A DNA stretch of 64,000 nt from Microbacterium terregens (lineage in GTDB: Bacteria > Pseudomonadota > Alphaproteobacteria > Sphingomonadales > Sphingomonadaceae). The stretch's first letter is position 1, and each line of letters opens with the position of its first letter. The notes under the pieces were generated by a model. It made no database searches and was not told the DNA's origin. It was given only the letters and a program-made list of their open reading frames with translations. The position numbers were made by a program, and so were the translations under genes. Below, in pieces: positions 26,814 to 33,868 of the stretch. The stretch spans positions 62,001-126,000 of the forward strand of contig NZ_BSEX01000009.1 of the NCBI RefSeq assembly GCF_027922045.1, in the 5' to 3' direction.

Positions 26814-27799
26814 CACGGCGTCACGAACTGGAGTGGCCGGCCCTGGCGCACGGTGATGGTGCCGCCGTCGTAGAGCTCGCCGTCAAGGATGAAGCCACCC
26901 GCCAGCGTAACCGTGAAGGAATGGACGTCGTGGCGGCGGTAGCCGGCCTGCTCCAGCCACGCGGCTTCGGAGCCGCGCAGCAGGGCCGGCACCGCGCGCG
27001 AGAGGCGAGTGGGGGGCGCATCGACCGCCAGCATCTTCAACCCGGCGCGCTCGTGGCCGAAAGGCTTGAGCCGCAGCGGCAGCCGCTCCAGCGTCGAACT
27101 GAACAGGATGTAGAAGGTCTTGTCGACCGGGGCACCCTCGTCAAGCTGCAGCCGCATCGGCTCGCCCGCGCGCCACTCGTTGGCATGCCCGCCGAACATC
27201 GTCTGGGCGACGCCCCAGAACAGCGAGACGCCGACCGCGAAGCTGTTGAAGGCGCCGGCCTTGTGCGTGCGCTGCGCCAGTTCGGTCGCACGCACGAAGG
27301 CGCCCGCCCCGAACAGGAAGCCGCACAGCTCCGGCTTGCTCGCATCGCCGCGCAGGATCTCCACGGACGCCCGGGTGCGGACCCCGCCATGGGCGCCTGC
27401 TTCCAGCGCATCCTGTACCGTCCAGTCGTTCGGGATGCCGAGGTCGAGCGCAAGCGCGTTGGTCTTGCCCGAGGGGACGACGGCCAGCCGGGGCAGGGCG
27501 TCCCCGAAAACCTCCTGTGCGCAGGTGAGTACGTCCCGCACGGTGCCGTCGCCGCCGTCGACTACCAGCAGCTCGATGCCGGCGTCCCGGAATTCGCGCA
27601 GCGCCTGGGCCAGCGCCGGGTGGGTCCGGGGGCCGCGGTACAGGAGGTTGGGCGTATCGGCCGGCACCACTGCCGCTTCGGCACCGCGCGTGCGGTTGCG
27701 ATGGCTGCGGCTGTTGCTGATGATCCCGGTGCGCGGATGGCCGGCGCGGCGTGCGCCACGGTCCGGGACCATCGTTCCAGGGGGAGTAGGGGACGCCAT
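26813..27799 (-). CDS. Lipid kinase (diacylglycerol kinase catalytic domain family)
   Basis: This is a 328-residue cytoplasmic or membrane-associated kinase that phosphorylates a lipid alcohol such as diacylglycerol or a long-chain base. The ATP-binding motif GGDGTVRDV is at ~82-90, VVPSGKTNALALDLG is the second family motif, and GIISNSRSHRN resembles the first strand. The two-domain layout matches DgkB/YegS proteins. The start is uncertain: ATG 27799 is used here, and a TTG at 27832 adds 11 residues. Sphingomonads make sphingolipids, so a ceramide-type substrate is conceivable but unproven. Confidence 0.82.
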   Translation of the reverse strand: MASPTPPGTMVPDRGARRAGHPRTGIISNSRSHRNRTRGAEAAVVPADTPNLLYRGPRTHPALAQALREFRDAGIELLVVDGGDGTVRDVLTCAQEVFGDALPRLAVVPSGKTNALALDLGIPNDWTVQDALEAGAHGGVRTRASVEILRGDASKPELCGFLFGAGAFVRATELAQRTHKAGAFNSFAVGVSLFWGVAQTMFGGHANEWRAGEPMRLQLDEGAPVDKTFYILFSSTLERLPLRLKPFGHERAGLKMLAVDAPPTRLSRAVPALLRGSEAAWLEQAGYRRHDVHSFTVTLAGGFILDGELYDGGTITVRQGRPLQFVTP

Positions 27800-27987
27800 C
27801 TGCTCTGCCGGTTCCGAGGTAATCTTCTTCAAACGCGCCCCCGGGGTACGATGCTTGAACGGGAGGCGGGCCCATGCACCGCACGATTGGCCCGTCCGCG
27901 CCCATATCGTGGCAGTTTTGTGGCGACCGCCGCCTTCGGCAACCCCTATCGCACGGTTTCGCCGGGGAAGCGCCCGGCTTTTACGAC

Positions 27988-28461
27988 CTATCGGCCATAG
28001 CGCGTGCGGATGGCGATGCTGCCGCCGCTGGCGGGCAGCGGAAAGCGCGTCGCCTTGAACGAGGGCAGGCCGAAGGTGGTCGGCGCATCGTTGGAGAAGC
28101 CGTACCCCTCCTTGGGGGCAAGGGCCGTGCGGTTGAACTTATGGTCGCCGTTCTCGTCATGGTAGGTGGCAAGCGCATAATGGCCGGGCGCCAGCCAGAA
28201 GCAGGCGCGGGTGGTCGGCGCCGTCGCCTTGACCCGCGCACGCGCGAGCTTGGCGCCGCCTTTCAGGAAGCGGCTGCTGTCGTCCGGATAGACGGTGAAG
28301 GCGACCTCGCCATCGGCGCTGCGCACGCTGGTGGCGGCGACCTCCAGCTTCACCTTGCCGTTCCCCGGCGTGCCGACGCAGGCCGGCGCGGCCTGGGCGG
28401 GAGCGGAGAAGGCGGTGGCGCCCGCGAGCAGGGCAAGCGCGGCAAGAGCGGTACGCGACAT
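27988..28461 (-). CDS. DUF2141 domain-containing periplasmic protein
   Basis: This is a 157-residue secreted protein with a Sec signal (SRTALAALALLAGATAFSA, cut after AQA). The mature part is an all-beta domain with WLAPGHYALATYHDENGDHKF, the hallmark of DUF2141, and GYGFSNDAP. Its function is unknown; the family is often found beside lipid or envelope genes. GAGAG precedes the ATG at 28461. The flippase lies 70 bp upstream on the same strand, so it may belong to the same transcript. Confidence 0.82.
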   Translation of the reverse strand: MSRTALAALALLAGATAFSAPAQAAPACVGTPGNGKVKLEVAATSVRSADGEVAFTVYPDDSSRFLKGGAKLARARVKATAPTTRACFWLAPGHYALATYHDENGDHKFNRTALAPKEGYGFSNDAPTTFGLPSFKATRFPLPASGGSIAIRTRYGR

Positions 28462-28531
28462 CGAAGACTCTCGTTGCAACAACTGGGCGTCCGCTATGCG
28501 CTCGCCCGGATGAACGGGAGATGGGCGGGGC

Positions 28532-29875
28532 CTATGCCACCGCCCCTTCGGTCCGCAGCCGGTCCCGCCGGATCGCGAGGCCGAGCATCAACGCCAGCAG
28601 CACGGCCGTGACCACCGAGGCGATCAGCACCCCGGCCGCGATACCGTTCGCCCCCATGCTGGGCGCCAGCAGGAATGCCGCCGCGAACATGGTGCCCGTG
28701 GCTGCCAGCCGGACGAAGAAGGCGCTGCCGGCGCGATTGGCCGCCATCAGCACCGGCTCGAAGCCGACGGTGCACAGGTCGATGCAGCCCGCCGCCGTCA
28801 GCCACAACAGGCTGGAATAGGCGTTGGTGAACTCCGATCCGCCGACCAGCGCCAGCACATGCTGGCCCCCCAGCAGCAGAAGCCCGAATACCAGCGCGGC
28901 GACCAAAGTCGCGACCGAGACCGAGCGCACCAGGAACTTGCCCACCTTGCGCAGGCCGCCCGCGTCGATCGAGCGCACGATCTCTGGAAAGGCGGCGCGG
29001 GCGAGGAGCTGCGACAGCTTCGTCATCGCCTGTGCCAGCTGCACCGCCAGCCGGAACTCGCCCGCCGCGGTGGTGCCGGCGACGCCGCCCACCAGCAGCA
29101 GCGGGAACTGCTTGCTGGACAGGGTGAAGGTCGCATTGGCGTTGGTGCTGACCGCGAACTGGACGATGCCGGGGTTGTCGGTCACCACCGCGCGCAGGCC
29201 GTGGCCGTGGCGGCGCATCAGCCGCAGGTTGCCGGTCCGCGCGACCATGAGCCAATAGGCCGTGGCCGTCAGCAGCTCGGCCGCCATCCACGCGACCAGA
29301 AAGCCTTGCAGCGTCGGGTGGATCAGCGCGACCAGCCCTGCGCCGACGAGCCGCACCACCGGCGTGGCGCTGTCCGCAAGTGCGGCGAGCGAGAAATTGT
29401 CGTTGAGCCGCAGGATGCCGAGCGGCGTCGAGCGCAGCGATAGCAGCTGGATGATCGTGAAGATGAAGGTCGCGCGCCACAGCGTCGGGCCGATGCCCAG
29501 CATCTCGCCCCACAGGCTCAGGATCGTGGCGGCGACGCCCACGCCCACCACCGCGCTCGTCGCGTCGAGGGCCGTGCAGGCGCGAAACAGCCGCCCCAGC
29601 CGGTCGAGGTCGCCCGCCGAACGATGGGCGGTGCCGTAGCGGACGATGATCTGCCAGGTCTGGAAGCCCACCAGAGCGACCAGCACCTGCGAAGCGCCGA
29701 CGATGATGGAGAAGCGCCCGAAGTCGGTCACGCCCAGCGTGCGCGTGACGATCGCCAGGTAGAAGAGCGACAGCACGGCGGTGACGCCGCGCCCGGCGAG
29801 CAGCCATCCCAGATTGTGCGCGACGCTGCCCAGCCCCTTGCGCGGGGTGCCGGTGCGCGCGGCGAACGGGTTCAC
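28532..29875 (-). CDS. Wzx-like oligosaccharide/lipid flippase
   Basis: This is a 447-residue inner-membrane protein of the MATE/MOP polysaccharide-transporter family with about 12 TM helices. It begins with LGSVAHNLGWLLAGRG and RTLGVTDFGRFSII, the usual N-terminal signature of Wzx and lipid II-type flippases. The GTG start at 29875 overlaps the stop of the CDP-alcohol transferase gene (GTGA). It would move a lipid-linked product across the inner membrane, which fits a pathway assembling a polyol- or sugar-phosphate lipid. Confidence 0.88.
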   Translation of the reverse strand: MNPFAARTGTPRKGLGSVAHNLGWLLAGRGVTAVLSLFYLAIVTRTLGVTDFGRFSIIVGASQVLVALVGFQTWQIIVRYGTAHRSAGDLDRLGRLFRACTALDATSAVVGVGVAATILSLWGEMLGIGPTLWRATFIFTIIQLLSLRSTPLGILRLNDNFSLAALADSATPVVRLVGAGLVALIHPTLQGFLVAWMAAELLTATAYWLMVARTGNLRLMRRHGHGLRAVVTDNPGIVQFAVSTNANATFTLSSKQFPLLLVGGVAGTTAAGEFRLAVQLAQAMTKLSQLLARAAFPEIVRSIDAGGLRKVGKFLVRSVSVATLVAALVFGLLLLGGQHVLALVGGSEFTNAYSSLLWLTAAGCIDLCTVGFEPVLMAANRAGSAFFVRLAATGTMFAAAFLLAPSMGANGIAAGVLIASVVTAVLLALMLGLAIRRDRLRTEGAVA

Positions 29876-31002
29876 GCGAGCCAGCTGGTGATCCTTTCGC
29901 CGTGACGGGCCACCCACATCGCCTGAAACAGGCGAACCAGGTGCACCACCAGCGAGATCGCGGTCCAGGCCGCCACCCCGATGATGCCCCAGTCGGGACG
30001 CTGCACCAGCAGCAGGAAGAACAGGATCACCATGTTCGGGTTCCGGCGCGCGGTGATGAGCCGGAACCAGCTGTCGAACCGCTCCCAGACATGGATGTGC
30101 ATGCCGAAGCGGACGATGAACGCGCCCTCGATCAGCCGCTGGGCGACATAGCCGAACAACATCGTGCCGATCACCAGCCAGAACATCTGGTCGGAAAGCG
30201 GCCGGCCATAATCGGCGCAGCCCGCGGCCCAGGCCCACCACCAGAAGGGCGGATGGACCAGGTCGACGCCATGGTCCCAGGCGTTGCCGAGCTTGGACGA
30301 GGTGATGGTGCAGCGCGCGAGCTTTCCGTCCACGGTGTCGAACACCATGAAGACGAGCCCGGTGGCGAGCCCGGTCCAGAACCACCCGTGCCAGAAGGCG
30401 ACCGTGGCGACGATGCACAGCACGCTGCCGGCAGCCGTCACCTGGTTGGGGGTGATCCCCAGCCGTGCGGCGATGCGGGTGAGGGCGAAGGCCCATTCCG
30501 GCCAGAGATATTTGGTGAGGAGGTCGGTCACCCCCTTGTAGGCGCCGGTGTAGCTCGCCCGCTCGATGCCGGGCACCGCCTCGGGCACCAGCAGCTCGAC
30601 GAACGGCTGCTCGCGCTTGCGCAGCGCCTCGTTGAAGATGCCTTCCTCGGCCTCGGCCCGGATCTCGTCCATGCCCGCTTCGGGCGAGACGGGCGCCTGC
30701 GCCTGCATCGCGGCGAGCACCGCCTCACGCTGCGCGGCGTTCGTCACGTGCGCGAGCGCGGGCACGCCGTTGCGGCTCACCAGCGTACCGGGCCGGCCGG
30801 TCAGGTGCGCGATCCAGACGGGATCGAACGCGAAGCGCAGGTTGACCAGGATCGTCGGGCCGGTCGGCTGGTCGGTGAAGGCCAGATCGCGCGAGGCGGC
30901 GATCCGCCGCACGCGCTCTTCGTTGGTCATGCCCCACAGCAGCGTCGGGTTGCTGCCGACGGGCGCGACTGCCGGCCGGGGCTGGGCATCCTTGGGTCTC
31001 AT
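29872..31002 (-). CDS. CDP-alcohol phosphatidyltransferase with N-terminal extension
   Basis: This is a 376-residue membrane enzyme that joins a CDP-activated alcohol to a second alcohol, releasing CMP. The catalytic motif D-x2-DG-x2-AR-x8-G-x3-D-x3-D is complete (Asp222, Asp225, Arg230, Asp243, Asp247). About six TM helices lie in ~190-370. Residues ~1-180 form a soluble domain ending in KYLWPEWAFALTRIAARLGITPNQVT, the linker seen in bifunctional inositol-1-phosphate cytidylyltransferase/DIPP-synthase proteins, but the cytidylyltransferase motif is missing. The activating enzyme is probably the separate transferase at 32176-32898. The alcohols are not known. Confidence 0.87.
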   Translation of the reverse strand: MRPKDAQPRPAVAPVGSNPTLLWGMTNEERVRRIAASRDLAFTDQPTGPTILVNLRFAFDPVWIAHLTGRPGTLVSRNGVPALAHVTNAAQREAVLAAMQAQAPVSPEAGMDEIRAEAEEGIFNEALRKREQPFVELLVPEAVPGIERASYTGAYKGVTDLLTKYLWPEWAFALTRIAARLGITPNQVTAAGSVLCIVATVAFWHGWFWTGLATGLVFMVFDTVDGKLARCTITSSKLGNAWDHGVDLVHPPFWWWAWAAGCADYGRPLSDQMFWLVIGTMLFGYVAQRLIEGAFIVRFGMHIHVWERFDSWFRLITARRNPNMVILFFLLLVQRPDWGIIGVAAWTAISLVVHLVRLFQAMWVARHGERITSWLA

Positions 31003-31048
31003 ATCCGGGCCGATACCCGATCGTGCGCCGATTGCGAGAGGAAAGCCG

Positions 31049-32176
31049 TCATCCCGAGTGGCGCCCCGCCAACACGCCCAGGATTTCGGATGCGGCGCGC
31101 GTCGGTGCGGCGCCGCTGGTGTCGCCCAGCGAATCGCTCGCGAGCGCCGCCTGCGCATCCGCAAAGCGCGGGTGCTCGGTCCCGGCGCGGGACAGGGCGG
31201 GAAGGACGCCGTCGAGGCTGTCCACCACTTCGCCGGCGACCCACATCGCGTAGGAGGGATCGTCCTGCCAATGCGCCCCGCCCGCGTTCAGGAATACGCA
31301 CGGACGCGGCCGCACCAGGAATTCCAGCACCTGGCTCGACGTGTCGCCCAGATAGACGTCGGCGGCGGCGGTGTAGCTGCCGTCCACCGCGGCAAAGCTC
31401 TGGTAGTCGCAATGCGTGTCGCCGCGGCCCTTCAGTTCTTCGCACAGCGCACGAACCTCCGGCGCCCGCTCCACCAGCCGCTGGTGCGGCGCGAAGATCA
31501 GGTTCCACTTGCCCTCGGCGAGCACCTGCCGGACGACCTGCTCGCCCCAGCGCCACCAGGAGGAGCGGTGCTGCTGCCAATGCGGATTGTAGAGCAGCAC
31601 CGGGCGGTCCTCGGCGAAGTCCGGCCTCGCATAGCTGCGCTGGCGGAACCCCGCCTTCACATAGCCGGTGGCGACGATCCGCTCCGGTGGCATGCCCCGC
31701 ACCAGATAGGTCTGGCGCTCGCGCTCGCTCGGCACCAGCGTCCGCCAGGCCGCGCGGCGGCGGCGGTCGTCGCGCGCGCTCATCGAGCCGACCCCGTGCG
31801 AGGTCTTCACGAAGCGCGTGGGGAGGAACGGCAGCAGCCGCGGCAGCCACAGGGTCGTCTGCTCGGCGCAGACCGCGACGGGCACCCGTGCCAGGCGCGG
31901 GGCAAGCCCGGCGAGCATCGGCAGCTTGGGCGGGAGCGGCGGGTTGGTGCCGGCGTCCACCGCAACCGTGCGGAAGCCCGGCGCGCGGCGGATGCGGATC
32001 GGCGCGTGCGGCCGCCCGGCCAGCCAGCCGCCGATCAGCGCCTCGTGCATCGACGTGCTGACCCACAGGTCCTGCGGCAGCTCCGGCGCGAGGTCCGAGA
32101 GCGCTTCCACGATCGGGAAGAGGTGCGGGATCAGCAGTGTTTCGCCCAGGAACAGAAAGGCGACCCGGTCCCGCAT
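31049..32176 (-). CDS. TagB/SpsB-like CDP-glycerol glycerophosphotransferase family protein
   Basis: This is a 375-residue protein with a GT-B-like fold. The C-terminal half carries RPVLLYNPHWQQH, APHQRLVERAP and ADVYLGDTSSQVLEFLVRPRPCVFLN-type spacing, closely resembling the nucleotide-binding half of TagB/TagF teichoic-acid polymerases and SpsB. Such enzymes transfer polyol phosphate from a CDP-polyol to a lipid-linked acceptor. The ATG overlaps the upstream stop by 1 nt (TGATG). In a Gram-negative it could build a phospho-polyol glycan or decorate a lipid head group. Assignment to the family is good; the substrate is inferred. Confidence 0.75.
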   Translation of the reverse strand: MRDRVAFLFLGETLLIPHLFPIVEALSDLAPELPQDLWVSTSMHEALIGGWLAGRPHAPIRIRRAPGFRTVAVDAGTNPPLPPKLPMLAGLAPRLARVPVAVCAEQTTLWLPRLLPFLPTRFVKTSHGVGSMSARDDRRRRAAWRTLVPSERERQTYLVRGMPPERIVATGYVKAGFRQRSYARPDFAEDRPVLLYNPHWQQHRSSWWRWGEQVVRQVLAEGKWNLIFAPHQRLVERAPEVRALCEELKGRGDTHCDYQSFAAVDGSYTAAADVYLGDTSSQVLEFLVRPRPCVFLNAGGAHWQDDPSYAMWVAGEVVDSLDGVLPALSRAGTEHPRFADAQAALASDSLGDTSGAAPTRAASEILGVLAGRHSG

Positions 32177-32898
32177 CAGGCAGGCGTTCCTTGCGCCGTG
32201 CCCCAGGTGTCGATGTCCTCGGGCCGGTCGATCTCCTGCCACTTGCCGGCCTGATGCTCGATGGCGGTGACGCCGACGGTCGCGGCCAGTTCGGCGACGA
32301 TCGCATGATGATAGGCGGCATGGCCGCTGTCGCGCTCGATCACCGTTTCCAGCGCGCGGGCGTAGGCGCCGTCCTCCCCGGTGCTGGTGATGACGCCCAG
32401 CGAGCGGTGGGTGGTGCGCGCGCTGTCCAGGTCCTTGGCTACCGCCGTCACGCGGTCGTCCGCCACGGCCACCCGCATGTCGTCCAGCACGGGGCCGCGG
32501 ATCGGCTCCACGACCAGGCCGATGCCGGGCGGCGGCTGGCGCAGGGCTTCGCTCAGGACCGCCTGCTCGAACACCGTGTCGCCGTTCAGGAGGCAGAAGG
32601 GCTCGAGCAGGTGCGCGCGGGCGACCCAGACGCTGCCGATGCTGTTGCTCACCGACCAGAACGGATTGAACACGGTCGAAACGCGCAGCGGCAGGGCGCG
32701 TTCGGCGACGAACTGGCGCACCTGCCGGTGGCGATATCCGACGACGACCGCGGCTTCCTCGATCCCCGCCTCGGCAAGCGCGGTCAGCTGTTGCAGCAGG
32801 ATCTCGCGCCCCTGCACCTTCACCAGGCACTTGGGGATTTCCATGGTGAGGGGCAGCAGCCGGGAGCCATAGCCCGCGCTCAGGATGACCGCTTTCAT
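32176..32898 (-). CDS. Sugar/alcohol-1-phosphate nucleotidyltransferase
   Basis: This is a 240-residue soluble enzyme. The N-terminus KAVILSAGYGSRLLPLT followed by EIPKCLVKVQG is the canonical nucleotide-binding signature (GxGxRL...PK). Later, FCLLNGDTVFE supplies the metal-binding Asp and WQEIDRPEDID the C-terminal motif. Proteins of this size near CDP-alcohol transferases make CDP-inositol, CDP-glycerol or phosphocholine-type precursors. It is the first gene of the minus-strand run, and its product is the likely donor for the downstream TagB-like and CDP-alcohol transferases. Confidence 0.85.
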   Translation of the reverse strand: MKAVILSAGYGSRLLPLTMEIPKCLVKVQGREILLQQLTALAEAGIEEAAVVVGYRHRQVRQFVAERALPLRVSTVFNPFWSVSNSIGSVWVARAHLLEPFCLLNGDTVFEQAVLSEALRQPPPGIGLVVEPIRGPVLDDMRVAVADDRVTAVAKDLDSARTTHRSLGVITSTGEDGAYARALETVIERDSGHAAYHHAIVAELAATVGVTAIEHQAGKWQEIDRPEDIDTWGTAQGTPA

Positions 32899-32963
32899 GG
32901 TCCCGCCTTAGCCGCTGGGCCCGTGCTTGTCAGCTTCGGCGGCACCAGGGGCGCTCCGCCGCC

Positions 32964-33725
32964 TCAGCCGAGCGCGCGGATGAAGCCATAGGTGCTGGTG
33001 ATCGTCAGCACCGTGCCGACCAGGATCAGCATGGTCTTGGTCGGGATGCGCTTGGCCATCACCGCGCCGAACGGCGCCGCGACGATGCCGCCGATCAGCA
33101 ACCCGAGCGTCGCGGTGGCGAAGTCGCGGATGCCCAGATGGTAGATGAAGGTCGCCGACACGGTCAGCGTCAGGAAGAACTCGACGCTGTTGACGGTGCC
33201 CACCACCTTGCGCGGCTCGACGCCCTGGACGAGCAGGTTGGAGGTGACGATCGGGCCCCAGCCGCCGCCGCCCGCCGCATCCAGGAACCCGCCGACGAGG
33301 CCCAGCGGCTCGACGACCTTGGGCTTGGCGTGCTTGGGCGGGAACAGGATGCCGCGGATCAGCAGGTAGATGCCGACCGCAACGAGATAGCCGAGCACGA
33401 ACGGCTTCACCGCATCGCCATCCAGGTTGGTCAGCAGATAGGCGCCGCTCACGCCGCCGATGACGCCGGGGATCAGCAGCCGCAGGAACAGCTTCTTGTC
33501 CACGTTGCCCGACAGGACGTGGCTGATGCCGGACACCGCGGTGGTGAAGGTCTCGACCACGTGAACGTTGGCGGACGCGCGCGCCGGCGGAAGCCCGATC
33601 ACCGCCACCAGCAGCGTGTTGCAGATGACGCCGAATGCCATGCCGAGCGCCCCGTCGACGATCTGGGCGCCGAATCCCACGGCAATGAACGGCAGCAACG
33701 CTTCTACGCTGAACGAAGGATCCAC
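32964..33725 (-). CDS. TauE/SafE family sulfite/anion exporter
   Basis: This is a 253-residue inner-membrane protein with seven to eight TM helices. FGAQIVDGALGMAFGV and GFLDAAGGGGWGPIVTSNLL are the repeated family motifs in the two halves. The family exports sulfite, sulfoacetate or other anions, often during organosulfur metabolism. The start is a GTG at 33725 with AGGGAAG upstream; the nearby ATG is in another frame. A TonB receptor gene lies 140 bp upstream on the same strand, which may link the pair to uptake of an organosulfur compound. Confidence 0.87.
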   Translation of the reverse strand: MDPSFSVEALLPFIAVGFGAQIVDGALGMAFGVICNTLLVAVIGLPPARASANVHVVETFTTAVSGISHVLSGNVDKKLFLRLLIPGVIGGVSGAYLLTNLDGDAVKPFVLGYLVAVGIYLLIRGILFPPKHAKPKVVEPLGLVGGFLDAAGGGGWGPIVTSNLLVQGVEPRKVVGTVNSVEFFLTLTVSATFIYHLGIRDFATATLGLLIGGIVAAPFGAVMAKRIPTKTMLILVGTVLTITSTYGFIRALG

Positions 33726-33868
33726 GGCATCTTCCCTGTTGTTGCGGTTCGACCATGCCGTGGCGGAGTTCGCCCAACAACATAGATATGGTTTGAACTG
33801 GTCCGGGCGGTCGGACGCCGGCGCGGCGGGGGGAGCGCGTCCACCGCGCCGGCATCGCCCCTCTTTTT

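Noticed and set aside
29902..32061. 719-residue plus-strand open frame across the CDP-alcohol and TagB-like genes
   Set aside because: Low-complexity Arg/Pro/Ala composition and complete overlap with well-supported minus-strand genes.
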